Below are positions 16,369-25,332 of a stretch of 64,000 bases of DNA, one piece after another. Location of the stretch: the NCBI RefSeq assembly GCF_025950235.1, contig NZ_JAPDDT010000021.1:27964-91963 (forward strand), in the 5' to 3' direction. The translations under genes were made by a program, and so were the position numbers. The stretch is from Luteolibacter arcticus. Its GTDB lineage: Bacteria > Verrucomicrobiota > Verrucomicrobiia > Verrucomicrobiales > Akkermansiaceae. Positions within the stretch are counted from its first letter, which is position 1. Every line of letters starts with the position of its first letter. The notes beneath the pieces are model-generated. The model ran no database searches. It was not told the origin of the DNA and saw nothing but the letters and a program-made list of their open reading frames with translations.

Positions 16369-19300
16369 ATGACCAAAACTCGCGAAACTCTCCTCCGTCT
16401 CGCCCTCGCGACGGCCGCCCTCGGCTTATCCCCGCAAATCCACGCCGGCACCCTTTGGGACGGCGGTGGTGCGGACAACGATTGGCAAACCGCCGACAAC
16501 TGGGATCCCGACGGAACGCCGGGCACCGGCAACACCGTGGACCTCACCTTCGCGGGTAGCACACGGCCGACGTCGAACAATAACTACGCCGACTGGGTGG
16601 ACTTCCGGAACCTCGACTTCGCCACCGGTGCCGGTGCCTTCACTCTAACAGGAGCAAATATCGACCTCTTCGGGCGGATCGAAAACCAGAGCTCCAGCCT
16701 GCAAACGGTCTCCCTCACGCTCGCGCTCAATGCCGGCCAGCCAAAGACCGGCGAGTTCAATCCGGCGGAAGGCGACCTGCTGATCAATGGCGCCAATCTC
16801 TTCACCAACGGCAACACCATCCAAGTCTGGGGCAACAACGCCCACAGCCTGACCTTCGACACCGTCATCGATGGCACCGGCGGGTTGACGCTGAACCAAA
16901 ACAGCACGGTCGTCCTTGCCAAGGGCAACACCTACAGCGGAGCCAACACGGTCAGCGCCGGCGTGTTGCAAATCGGCAACGGCGGCGCCACCGGCAATTT
17001 CGGCAGCGGAACCATGACGCTCGGCGCGGCCGGCACGCTGGCCTTCAATCGCACCGGCAGCTTCAGCCTCGGCGGCATCACCACCGCCGCCGGCTCGAAG
17101 GTCGCGGTCAATCTCGGCACGGTCGTCGGCACTGCCGCCACCTCGTTCGGCAGCCAGGCAGCGGGGAACCTCGTCTCGGTCGGCTCGGGCGGTGCGATCG
17201 ATCTCTCCGGCATCAATCGCTCGTCCAATACCATGGACCTGACCATCGCCGGCACCGGCAATGGCGGCAGCGGCGCGATCTTCAACTCCGGCGCTGCCCT
17301 GCTCGGCAACTCAGGCATTCGCAACCTCACGCTTTCCGGCAATGCCACCGTCGCATCCGGCGGCACCGGCGAAGGCAACCGCTGGGACACCCGCGCCGAC
17401 GGCACGCTCACGCTCAACGGCAACACGCTCACCAAGACCGGCACCGGCAATTTCAACATCCGCTCGTCTGTCCCGCTCATCGCCAGCGGCACCCTGCGCA
17501 TCTCCGGTGGCTCGCTTTCCTTCGAGGACAACTTCACCGGTGCCAACACCGCCAACTACACCATCGAAGTGGATACCAGCGGGGCGTGGGTCGGGGCCTA
17601 CAATGGCCGCACCATCCAATCCGCCGTCACCTTGTCCAATGGCGGCGGGATCTACTCGCAGGGCGGCACCGCTTCCACGTGGGGCGGCACCATCACCGTC
17701 GGCAGCGGCGGCGGCCGGATCAATGCCGGCAATGTCGTTTACACCGGCTCGCAGATCAATGTCACCGGCGCACTCAGCGGCAGCGGCCCGTTGACCATCC
17801 AGGGCGGCAGCACCTTCGTCGTGCTCGCGAACACCGCCAGCACCGGCTTCACCGGCAAGGTCACCGTCGATGGCGGTTCGCTGCGCATCGCCGGTGACGG
17901 TTCACTCGGCGCGACGCCGGGAGTCGCGACTGCCGATGCCATCACCCTCATGAACGGCGGCCGCATCCAGGGCGGCAACCTCACCACCGGGGTCACCATG
18001 ACCCTCAATTCCAACCGCGGCATCAACCTCGGCAGCGGTGGCGGCGGATTCCACGTCTGGACCGGCTTCACCATGACCTATGGCGGGGTCGTCACCGGCA
18101 GCGGTACCTTCAACAAGACCGACGGCGGCACCCTGGCACTCACCGGCAATCTTTCCGGCTACTCCGGCACCTACTCGCATCAGGCCGGCAACACGCTGTT
18201 CCAAACCGGGGCCAACGCGCTCACCGGCACCCTCACTGTGGCCGCCGGCGATGCCTCGATCCAGAACACCGCCACCAACACCTGGTCCGCCATCAACCTC
18301 AACGGCGGCACCCTGCGCATCAAGAGCAACAACAACGCCCTCGGCACCGCCACCATCGCCGTCGGCGGCAGTGCCACGCTCGCCGCCGAGAACGGCTCTA
18401 CCGCCCTCACCCTCGCGAACGGCGCCACCATCGCCGGCACCAACACGCTGTCGCTCGACTCCGGCTATGCCTCCCTCACGGTCAATGGCAACCTCACCGG
18501 CAGCGGCACCAAGGTGCGCACCAGCGCCAGCGGCACCACTACCCTCGGTGGCACGGTTAACATGGGCTCCAACGCCCTCGGCAACGTAAGCGTGGAAAGT
18601 ACTGGAACCCTCGTACTTTCCTCAACCGCCAATGTCACCGCCGGCAACGTCTTCAACAACAACGCCACCGGCATCCTCAACATCAATGGCGCCACGGTGA
18701 ACACCGGCACGCTGCGGCTCAGCGGCAACGGCACGATCAACCTGAACTCCGGCACCACCACCGCCGCGGCCGTCGCGCTCAACAACAACAGCGGCGTCTT
18801 CAACATCACCGGCGGCACGCTCAATACCCAGTATCTGAACCTCGGCGACGGCTCGAATACCTCCGGCCGCATCGTCCAGACCGGCGGCACCGTCAATGTG
18901 CTCTCCGGCGGCACCGGCTTCCGCATCGGCCACTGGAACAATGGCGTCAATGCCGGCAGCAGCTACAACCTCTCCGGCGGCGTGCTCGATGCCACCGGCC
19001 TCTCCGCAAACACCGGCTCTGCCCGCGTTGTCACCGTCGGCTGGGATGGCCAGGGCGACATGATCGTCGGCGGCGGTGCCGGCAGCGCCACGTTCAAGTC
19101 CTACGGCATCCAACTCGATGGCAACGGCAACGGCGGTGGCGCCGCGCCGAGCACCGGCAACATGACGCTCACCGTCTCGACCAACGGCCTCGTGGAAATC
19201 GGAGCCGGTGGCACCGCCGCCGCCTCCACCACCGACACCGTCATTCTCAACGGCGGCACTCTCCGCGCGACCGACAACTCGACCTGGTCCACCGTGATGG

Positions 19301-21066
19301 TGGCCAACGCGTCCACCACCAGCACGCTGCAGAGCAACGCGACCTTCACCGCCACGGTCTCCGGCGACATCTCCGGCACCGGCAGCGTCGTCAAATCCGG
19401 TGCCGGCCTCGTCACCTTCTCCACCGCCAAGACTCTTTCCGGCCCGATCGCCGTGAACGAAGGCCGCCTGCTCGTCTCCAGCACCCTGCGCAATACCTCC
19501 GGCCTCACCGTCGGTCCCGGCGCGACCTTGGAAACGGGCGCCACCAACATGTTCGTGGCCGGCCATGGCGACGCCGTGAATGCCTCGCGCCTGATCACCG
19601 TCAACGGCGGCACCTGGCTGATCAACAGCTCTATGGACAGCCGCATCGGCAACGTGACCCTTTCCAACGGTGCCACCTGGACTTCGAACCGGGTCCTCAC
19701 CGGCTTCGACGTGCTGCTGGCCAATACCACCGCCGGCGCGGCCACCGTCACCGTCGCCAACACTGGCGGCAATACCACCGGCTCCGTGATGAATGGCACC
19801 GGCGGTATCCACCTCCAGGGCGTGCAGAATTTCGACGTCGCCGACGTCACCGGCAATGCCAGCGCCGACCTCACGGTGAGCATGACCCTCGACAATCCCG
19901 GCAGCATGGGCGGGGCGGCCGGCGGCATCAACAAGATCGGCGGCGGCACCATGGCCCTCGCCAAGCAAGCCACCTACCTCGGCGGCACCACCATCAATGG
20001 CGGCGTGCTCGACCTGACCGCCACCGGCGGTTCAGGCGGCGTCATCCGCGGTACCGCCACCATCAACAACGGCGGCACCCTGCGTCTCAGCGCCGCAGAC
20101 GTCACCGGCTACGGCACCGGCACCGACCGTCTCAGCACGATCAACGTCAACGCCGGCGGCACGCTCCACGTCGCCACCACCGCCAATCAGACGCTTGGCA
20201 ATGCCGTCATCAACCTGACCGGTGGCAGCGTCACGGGCATCGCGGGCAGCAATATCGACTTCTTTCAGGGCAGCTCCGCGGTCAACACTCTCGCCTCTTC
20301 CACCACCGCCACCATCAGTGGCACTAAGCTCACGCTCCGCCAGGGCACCGGTGTCACCTTCACCGTCGCCGACGGCACCACCGCCTCGGGCATCGACCTT
20401 GATGTCTCATCGGAAATCACCAACGCCACCTATGGCAATAACCCGCTCACCAAGGCGGGCGATGGCACGATGCGCTTGAGCGGCACCAACACCTACACCG
20501 GCGCCACCAACATCACCGGCGGCACCCTGCTGGTCGATGGCGCGATCGGCACCGGTGCGGTCACCGTCGGCAGTGGCGGCACCCTCGGCGGAGGAAGCGC
20601 GACCGCCGGACTCATCGGTGGCAATGTCACCATCGATGGCACCCTTTCGCCCGGGAACAGCGCCGGCACCCTCAGCCTCGCCGGCAGCCTGATGCTGCAA
20701 GCCACCGCGAACCTGAATTGGGAGCTCAACTCCTCCGCACCCCTCGCGCTCGGCCTCGGCGTCAATGACCTCGTCACCGTCGCGGGCGACCTCACGCTCG
20801 ATGGCATCCTCAATATCACCGGCAGCAGCTCGTTTGACAGTGCCGCCACGGGCACCCGCTGGACCCTGCTGACCTACGGCGGCACACTCACTAACAACAT
20901 CCTCGAGCTCGGCGTGATGCCCACGCTCGAAGGCGACCGCTCGTGGGAACTGGACACCTCCACGGCCGGCGAGATCGGCCTGGTCATCATTCCCGAGCCG
21001 GGAGCCGCCGCACTGATCGGCTCCTTCGGCATGCTCTTGCTGCTCCGCCGCCGGCGCCAGGGGTGA
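16369..21066 (+). CDS. Giant PATR-type beta-helix protein with PEP-CTERM sorting signal
   Basis: 1565 aa. N-terminal signal peptide (MTKTRETLLRLALATAALGL, with HAG cleavage at about residue 27), then WDGGGADNDWQTADNWDP, a common start of such proteins. The body is made of many autotransporter-associated beta-strand repeats. The C-terminus is IPEPGAAALIGSFGMLLLL followed by RRRR, the full PEP-CTERM layout: PEP motif, hydrophobic helix, Arg cluster. Such proteins are processed by an exosortase and usually end up in the envelope or extracellular matrix. A module near residues 820-1010 (LGDGSN..., GFRIGHWNNG, NLSGGVLDATG, VTVGWDGQG) is clearly related to residues about 400-600 of the preceding giant protein, so the two share ancestry despite different C-termini. 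Confidence 0.88.
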   Translation: MTKTRETLLRLALATAALGLSPQIHAGTLWDGGGADNDWQTADNWDPDGTPGTGNTVDLTFAGSTRPTSNNNYADWVDFRNLDFATGAGAFTLTGANIDLFGRIENQSSSLQTVSLTLALNAGQPKTGEFNPAEGDLLINGANLFTNGNTIQVWGNNAHSLTFDTVIDGTGGLTLNQNSTVVLAKGNTYSGANTVSAGVLQIGNGGATGNFGSGTMTLGAAGTLAFNRTGSFSLGGITTAAGSKVAVNLGTVVGTAATSFGSQAAGNLVSVGSGGAIDLSGINRSSNTMDLTIAGTGNGGSGAIFNSGAALLGNSGIRNLTLSGNATVASGGTGEGNRWDTRADGTLTLNGNTLTKTGTGNFNIRSSVPLIASGTLRISGGSLSFEDNFTGANTANYTIEVDTSGAWVGAYNGRTIQSAVTLSNGGGIYSQGGTASTWGGTITVGSGGGRINAGNVVYTGSQINVTGALSGSGPLTIQGGSTFVVLANTASTGFTGKVTVDGGSLRIAGDGSLGATPGVATADAITLMNGGRIQGGNLTTGVTMTLNSNRGINLGSGGGGFHVWTGFTMTYGGVVTGSGTFNKTDGGTLALTGNLSGYSGTYSHQAGNTLFQTGANALTGTLTVAAGDASIQNTATNTWSAINLNGGTLRIKSNNNALGTATIAVGGSATLAAENGSTALTLANGATIAGTNTLSLDSGYASLTVNGNLTGSGTKVRTSASGTTTLGGTVNMGSNALGNVSVESTGTLVLSSTANVTAGNVFNNNATGILNINGATVNTGTLRLSGNGTINLNSGTTTAAAVALNNNSGVFNITGGTLNTQYLNLGDGSNTSGRIVQTGGTVNVLSGGTGFRIGHWNNGVNAGSSYNLSGGVLDATGLSANTGSARVVTVGWDGQGDMIVGGGAGSATFKSYGIQLDGNGNGGGAAPSTGNMTLTVSTNGLVEIGAGGTAAASTTDTVILNGGTLRATDNSTWSTVMVANASTTSTLQSNATFTATVSGDISGTGSVVKSGAGLVTFSTAKTLSGPIAVNEGRLLVSSTLRNTSGLTVGPGATLETGATNMFVAGHGDAVNASRLITVNGGTWLINSSMDSRIGNVTLSNGATWTSNRVLTGFDVLLANTTAGAATVTVANTGGNTTGSVMNGTGGIHLQGVQNFDVADVTGNASADLTVSMTLDNPGSMGGAAGGINKIGGGTMALAKQATYLGGTTINGGVLDLTATGGSGGVIRGTATINNGGTLRLSAADVTGYGTGTDRLSTINVNAGGTLHVATTANQTLGNAVINLTGGSVTGIAGSNIDFFQGSSAVNTLASSTTATISGTKLTLRQGTGVTFTVADGTTASGIDLDVSSEITNATYGNNPLTKAGDGTMRLSGTNTYTGATNITGGTLLVDGAIGTGAVTVGSGGTLGGGSATAGLIGGNVTIDGTLSPGNSAGTLSLAGSLMLQATANLNWELNSSAPLALGLGVNDLVTVAGDLTLDGILNITGSSSFDSAATGTRWTLLTYGGTLTNNILELGVMPTLEGDRSWELDTSTAGEIGLVIIPEPGAAALIGSFGMLLLLRRRRQG

Positions 21067-21070
21067 ATTT

Positions 21071-21098
21071 TTGACGGCTCCGTCGGTTGGCGAATACT
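21071..21098 (+). promoter_or_regulatory. Possible sigma-70-type promoter
   Basis: TTGACG (21071-21076), a 16-nt spacer and AATACT (21093-21098), about 100 nt before the ATG at 21200 and just after the preceding stop. The match is moderate and promoters of this phylum are poorly defined. Confidence 0.3.
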
Positions 21099-21199
21099 CA
21101 AGGGAATACCGGGGTTTGGGCATTTCCACAGGAAACGCGGCAGCAATGCCAATGCATCACCGGGACGGCTCCCCTATCTGGGGATAACGCCATCTCTCG

Positions 21200-22207
21200 A
21201 TGAAGCTCGTCGTCCCGGTATCTCCAGGCCTACACACCCGCTGGCTTCTCGCGCTGCCTCCCTTGGCAGCCGCTGCCGCTCTGGCGATCCTGTGGCTTGG
21301 CAAGGACGCGGGTCCCATTGAGCGAACTCCCGCTCAAGCCCAGCCCTCGGAACTGGATTGCATCGACCGGGAGATCGAGAGGATCGGCCAAGTACTACGA
21401 ATCCCGGATGTCGCGCGGCGGAATCGTCAGGAAGCCGTGCTCGCAGCGGAGATTTCATCCGAGGACATCCCGGAAATCCTGAACCGCCTCTCCGACTCAC
21501 GGCGCGGTTCCCTCTACGCCCAAATCCTTGCCGGCCGGTGGGCGGAAGCCGATCCCGTCGGCGCGGCGGCATGGATCGACACCCTGCCGGAAACGAAAAG
21601 CCGCAGGCACCTGATCGCGGCAGTCGCCGCCGGATGGGCCGCGCACGATGCCCCCGCCGCCATCGCCTGGGCCCGCCACTTTACGCTGCCAGCGGATCGC
21701 GAAGCCGCCCTCGCCAGACTGCCACGCGTCTTGGTTTCGCATCATCCGCTGCTCGCGCTGGAATTGGCGGACGAGTTGGATCGCGCCGACCTGACCCGCG
21801 AGTGCTTTCGCGACTGGGCCCACCGCGATCCCGCCAGCGCCGCACGCCATGCCCTGACCATCCCCGCATCACCCGAGCGGAGCAGCGCCCTTCTGGAAAT
21901 CTCCCGCGAGTGGTCGAAGCAGGCACCCCTGGCCGCTGCGGAATTCGCGGTGGAAGCGATGAACGGCGGTGAAGACGCGGATCACCTCCTCCTCGCGGTC
22001 TTCTCCCACGCCGGGGTCAGCGACCTCCCAATGCTGCGGCAGTGGATCGACCGCTTCCCGCCGGACACTCTCAAGGACCTTTCCCAGGCCGAATTGACCC
22101 GCATCGAACGACTCCTTCCCACCTCGCCCGCCAATCTGCCGGGCGAAGACGAAGAAAACCGGACCCCGCTCGCGGAGTCCCATCCCGAAACCCGAAAAAA
22201 CCAATGA
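21200..22207 (+). CDS. Membrane-anchored helical-repeat hypothetical protein
   Basis: 335 aa: an N-terminal membrane helix (about residues 15-33, LLALPPLAAAAALAILWLG) followed by an all-helical region. Repeats of about 30 residues have the pattern ADPVGAAAWIDTLPE / DAPAAIAWARHFTLP / HHPLLALELADELD / DPASAARHALTIP / APLAAAEFAVEA. Similar Ala-rich DPxxAAxWxxxLP repeat proteins are frequent in Verrucomicrobia with unknown function; the repeats suggest a protein-binding scaffold. The stop overlaps the ATG of the next gene (ATGA), so the two are translationally coupled and this protein may serve the secreted phosphodiesterase. Confidence 0.75.
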   Translation: MKLVVPVSPGLHTRWLLALPPLAAAAALAILWLGKDAGPIERTPAQAQPSELDCIDREIERIGQVLRIPDVARRNRQEAVLAAEISSEDIPEILNRLSDSRRGSLYAQILAGRWAEADPVGAAAWIDTLPETKSRRHLIAAVAAGWAAHDAPAAIAWARHFTLPADREAALARLPRVLVSHHPLLALELADELDRADLTRECFRDWAHRDPASAARHALTIPASPERSSALLEISREWSKQAPLAAAEFAVEAMNGGEDADHLLLAVFSHAGVSDLPMLRQWIDRFPPDTLKDLSQAELTRIERLLPTSPANLPGEDEENRTPLAESHPETRKNQ

Positions 22208-24072
22208 ACACCCCGCTCCGATCTACCGCCATCGCCCTGATGGCACTCGTCTCCCCCGTATTCGCCGCCGGCCCCGGTGCCGGCAATGACTTCGCTGGCA
22301 AGCGCGTCCTCATCATCGGCATCGATGGCCTCCGCCCGGATGCTATGATCGCCGCCAATACACCGAACATCGACGCCCTGATCGCACAAGGAGTGGTCAC
22401 CCACAACGCCTATGCCGGCGGCGTCCTCGGCACCTCGACCCAACAGCCCACGATCAGCGGCCCCGGTTGGGGCTCGATCACGATCGGGGTGTGGACCGAC
22501 AAGCACAAGATCGTGGACAACGGCTTCGCCGCCTACAAGAACTCCGTCTCCACCAACTACCCGCATTTCTTCAAGCGCATCAAGGCGGCCAAACCGAATT
22601 CCTACCTTTCCAGCATCGTCAGTTGGGGTGCCATCGAGGACTACCTCGTCTCGAAGGTGGCCTCCTCGGTGAACTACCACGTCAAGGCCACCGGCGCATC
22701 CTATCCCGACCGCGATCTCGATGTAAAAAACAAGGCCGTGGCCCACCTCGCCACGGCCAATCCCGATGTGCTGTTCCTGCACTTCGACCAGGTGGACGGA
22801 GCCGGCCACTCCACCGGCTTCAACATTTCCAACAGCTCCTACATCAATGCGATCCAAGCCGTGGATGGCCACATCGGCTCGGTGATGGCCGCCATCAATG
22901 CGCGCCCTCAGGCTGCGCAGGAGAAGTGGCTCGTCCTCCTCACTTCCGACCACGGTGGCAGCAGCACCAGCCATGGCGGCCAGTCGGATGGGGAGCGCAC
23001 CATCAGCATGCTGGTCAGCGGCGGCAGCGTGAATGCCCCGCACCTGAGCACCGAGTCGCCCGGCCAAACCGCCGTGCCGCCCACCACGATGAAATACCTC
23101 GGCCTGCCGGTCACCGGATCGTGGGGCTGGGCGAGCCCCCCCTTCGGCCTGCCGCCGTATTTCTTCGCTGCCACCACCGGCAATTCCGTGGACCTGGACT
23201 GGGTGCTACCCGCCGGCGGCTTGCCCGGCCTCACCGGCTATCAGATCCGTCGCAATGGCGTGCTCATCGCGTCACCTGCTACCGGCGTGACCACCTTCAC
23301 CGACACCCCCGGCGTCGGCACCCATGCCTATGAGATCACCTTCGTGGGAGCTTCGGAGATCCGCTCCGCCACCGCGAGCGTCGCCGGAAATCTGAATGAC
23401 CAGCTCGTCCTCCACCTGCCCTTCGACAGCAGCGCACAGGACGCCTCCGGCAATGGCAATCACGGCACGATCAATGGCAGCCCGTCCTATGTCGCCGGCA
23501 AGAGCAGCCAGTGCCTGCAATTCACCGACACCACCAGTCCGCACCAGTATGTGAGCCTCGGCCAACCGGCCGCCCTTCAATTCGGCGCCACCGATAGCTT
23601 CACCGTTTCGGTGTGGGTGAATCATAGCGGCACCTTCCCTGACAATCGCCCTACCGGCAGCGCCAACGACCCTGCCATCCTCTCCAACAAGGACTGGAAC
23701 AGCGGCACCAACACCGGCTGGTTCATCGGCGCGGGACCCGACGGCCGCTGGCAATGGAACGCCGGCGACGGCACCGACCGCGCCGACTACGACGGACCGG
23801 CCTCACAACTCAGTGACGGCAATTGGCACCAGCTCTGCGTCGTCCACGACCGCTCGACCAATCTGGCCCGCCTCTTCTACGATGGCTCGCTGGTCGCCAC
23901 CCGCTCGCTGAGCGCGATCGGATCCCTGGATGCGGCCAAGCCAACCGCAGTCGCCACCGACGGCACCTTCGGCACCATCTGGCCGAATTGGTTCACCGGA
24001 AAAATCGACGAGGTGAAGATCTGGCGCCGCGCGCTCCTCGACAGCGAGGTCTCCACCGTCTTCCAACAATGA
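22204..24072 (+). CDS. Secreted type I phosphodiesterase / nucleotide pyrophosphatase with Fn3-like and LamG domains
   Basis: 622 aa from the ATG at 22204, which overlaps the preceding stop by 4 nt and starts a signal peptide (MNTPLRSTAIALMALVSPVF). The alkaline-phosphatase-fold catalytic domain spans about residues 30-300: IIGIDGLRPDAM (metal site), GPGWGSITIGVWTDKH (nucleophile region), FDQVDGAGHSTGF (metal) and SDHGGSSTSHGG (metal). An Fn3-like segment (VDLDWVLPAGGLPGLTGYQI...) lies at about 325-395. A C-terminal LamG/concanavalin-like domain (LVLHLPFDSSAQDASGNGNHG to KIDEVKIWRRALLDSEV) lies at about 400-620. Predicted exported hydrolase of phosphodiester bonds whose LamG domain may bind glycans. 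A terminator follows. Confidence 0.88.
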   Translation: MNTPLRSTAIALMALVSPVFAAGPGAGNDFAGKRVLIIGIDGLRPDAMIAANTPNIDALIAQGVVTHNAYAGGVLGTSTQQPTISGPGWGSITIGVWTDKHKIVDNGFAAYKNSVSTNYPHFFKRIKAAKPNSYLSSIVSWGAIEDYLVSKVASSVNYHVKATGASYPDRDLDVKNKAVAHLATANPDVLFLHFDQVDGAGHSTGFNISNSSYINAIQAVDGHIGSVMAAINARPQAAQEKWLVLLTSDHGGSSTSHGGQSDGERTISMLVSGGSVNAPHLSTESPGQTAVPPTTMKYLGLPVTGSWGWASPPFGLPPYFFAATTGNSVDLDWVLPAGGLPGLTGYQIRRNGVLIASPATGVTTFTDTPGVGTHAYEITFVGASEIRSATASVAGNLNDQLVLHLPFDSSAQDASGNGNHGTINGSPSYVAGKSSQCLQFTDTTSPHQYVSLGQPAALQFGATDSFTVSVWVNHSGTFPDNRPTGSANDPAILSNKDWNSGTNTGWFIGAGPDGRWQWNAGDGTDRADYDGPASQLSDGNWHQLCVVHDRSTNLARLFYDGSLVATRSLSAIGSLDAAKPTAVATDGTFGTIWPNWFTGKIDEVKIWRRALLDSEVSTVFQQ

Positions 24073-24082
24073 CCTGTCTTCC

Positions 24083-24121
24083 GGGCGCGCCTTCCGTTCT
24101 TTCGAGGGCGCGCCCGCTTTT
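24083..24121 (+). terminator. Rho-independent terminator
   Basis: Perfect 9-bp stem GGGCGCGCC/GGCGCGCCC (24083-24091 and 24107-24115) with a 15-nt loop, followed by GCTTTT. It sits 10 nt after the phosphodiesterase stop. Confidence 0.8.
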
Positions 24122-24195
24122 GGGTATGCTAGGTAATTCCAAACGGTGCCTCGGACTTGCTGCTGCCCCAAGGACTCCCAAGGATCCGGCACCGC

Positions 24196-24564
24196 ATGAC
24201 CCCGCGCCGCTTCATCCGCTGGAAATGCTTTTGGTTTGGAATCCTTGTCTTGGGGTTCCTTGGTTGGAGCTCGAGGATTTCTGGTCGGTTTACCACGGCC
24301 CTGGTAGTTCCGCCGGGTGTATCCATCGTTCGGCTGGAAAGAACGACGTATTTGAGCTGGGGAGGAACGGCTACGCAGGCGGGCTTCAAGCATGAGAAGC
24401 ACCTGTTCACGCCCGCTGAATTGGAACAACATTGGAGCGCGGGCGCTCTAAAATTTGTGAAGGTCCACGACGCGGTGAGCATTCCGCTGGTTGCGCTTTT
24501 ATGGGCCGCCTTTTTCGCCTGGCGCTGGAGACGACAAAGGAAACTAACAGAAACCAACGGATGA
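24196..24564 (+). CDS. Small two-helix membrane protein, verrucomicrobial hypothetical
   Basis: 122 aa from the ATG at 24196 (MTPRRFIRWKCFWFGILVLG); an earlier in-frame ATG at 24157 adds residues without family character. It has one membrane helix at about 11-26, an extracytoplasmic middle with WGGTATQAGFKHEKHLF, and a second helix at about 92-112 followed by WRWRRQRKLT. I recall two-helix proteins starting with R/K-WKxFWFGxLV in Verrucomicrobia, sometimes in tandem copies; no function is known. Its TGA overlaps the ATG of a broken second copy immediately downstream. Confidence 0.7.
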   Translation: MTPRRFIRWKCFWFGILVLGFLGWSSRISGRFTTALVVPPGVSIVRLERTTYLSWGGTATQAGFKHEKHLFTPAELEQHWSAGALKFVKVHDAVSIPLVALLWAAFFAWRWRRQRKLTETNG

Positions 24565-24658
24565 CTCAGCGCTCGTTCTACCGTTGGAAATCCTCTTGGT
24601 ATGGAATCCTTGTTTTCTTTGGTTCCTAGGTGGCACTAGCGGAGCAAAAAGCGGATAA
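24561..24658 (+). pseudogene. Broken tandem copy of the two-helix membrane protein
   Basis: The ATG overlaps the previous stop (ATGA). The frame reads MTQRSFYRWKSSWYGILVFF, clearly a copy of the neighbour's MTPRRFIRWKCFWFGILVLG, but stops at TAG 24627 after 22 codons. In another frame the similarity continues for about ten residues (FLGGTSGAKSG against FLGWSSRISG) to TAA at 24656, showing a small deletion. Only the first third of the gene is left; an IS remnant follows directly. Confidence 0.7.
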
Positions 24659-24670
24659 CCATCGTTAAAT

Positions 24671-24784
24671 CAGGAGCAACAACTCGATCTGTTCGCCGAC
24701 CGCACCTCGACGGCTTGCATGGCCTCCAACCAGTTGCGTCTCTGGCTGTCGACCTTCGCCTCCCTTGCTGCTGGCGCGGGCTGA
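24671..24784 (+). pseudogene. IS1380-type transposase C-terminal remnant
   Basis: In one frame the DNA reads QEQQLDLFADRTSTACMASN followed by QLRLWLSTFAS and a stop at 24782. The string EQQLDLFADRTS...NQLRLWxSxFA is the conserved C-terminal part of IS1380-family DDE transposases. The upstream catalytic part and the terminal inverted repeats are missing, so this is a dead fragment about 38 codons long. Confidence 0.7.
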
Positions 24785-24929
24785 TTTGCCGTCACCGGAA
24801 GAACTGCGCGGAATTTTCGAACCCATGCGGAGCCCACCTAAGGTTCCTCGGGTAGGTTGCAAATGTTGGAAGGACCCTAGCGAAGGCGACCACTGCCTTT
24901 CCCGTGGTCCCGATTGAACACAGAACGAC

Positions 24930-25103
24930 ATGAACATGAAACGCTACCTTACCACCGCCCTGAAGATTTCGGGCCTCGGCATCTTCGGCCTGCTCGCCAG
25001 TTCCTGCGCCGACACCTCGTCCGGCAGCGGGACCCACCAAATGGGCCCTCCGGGCAAGGAACACCCGGTTCCCAATTCAGCCCACCCGAGCATGGCACGC
25101 TGA
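24930..25103 (+). CDS. Small lipoprotein
   Basis: 57 aa: MNMKRYLTTALKISGLGIFG, then LLASSC, a lipoprotein signal peptide with a lipobox ending in Cys at about residue 25. A short mature part of about 33 residues is rich in Ser, Gly, Pro and His. Probably lipid-anchored in the inner or outer membrane; function unknown. A second ATG two codons later (24936) is an equally possible start. Credibility comes from the lipobox and from a perfect terminator 15 nt after the stop. Confidence 0.72.
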   Translation: MNMKRYLTTALKISGLGIFGLLASSCADTSSGSGTHQMGPPGKEHPVPNSAHPSMAR

Positions 25104-25112
25104 CCGCCACTC

Positions 25113-25147
25113 AAAAAAGGGCCGCGGTCAGTACCGCGGCCCTTTTT
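25113..25147. terminator. Bidirectional rho-independent terminator
   Basis: Perfect 10-bp stem GGGCCGCGGT/ACCGCGGCCC with a CAGT loop (25119-25142), flanked by six A on the left and five T on the right. It can stop transcription in either direction; on the plus strand it serves the small lipoprotein gene. Confidence 0.92.
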
Positions 25148-25261
25148 CGTGCACGTGTTGTCGGGGCAGATTCGACGTTTCTTCGAAGGATGAGTTTCTG
25201 CTGGCAGGCATGGTATTGACTCACCATCCCCGGTGGCCTCCGCCTCCCGAGCACTTGACGT

Positions 25262-25303
25262 AAAAAACAAAGAACCCGCATGTGGAACTTGTCCACCTGC
25301 GGG
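25262..25303 (-). terminator. Terminator of the Cys-rich periplasmic protein gene
   Basis: Hairpin of CCCGCA/TGCGGG (25275-25280 and 25298-25303) plus inner GTGGA/TCCAC around a 5-nt loop. On the minus strand it is followed by TTCTTTGTTTTTT (down to 25262). It lies about 30 nt after the stop of the minus-strand gene at 25333. Confidence 0.8.
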
Positions 25304-25332
25304 CCTGGGGACTCAAACCGGACCAGTGGAAG

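Noticed and set aside
11900..21000. Short, regularly repeated words such as GGCACC and ACCGGC resembling an array
   Set aside because: They are codons of the beta-helix repeats; no spacer/repeat regularity of a CRISPR array and the translated frame is continuous.
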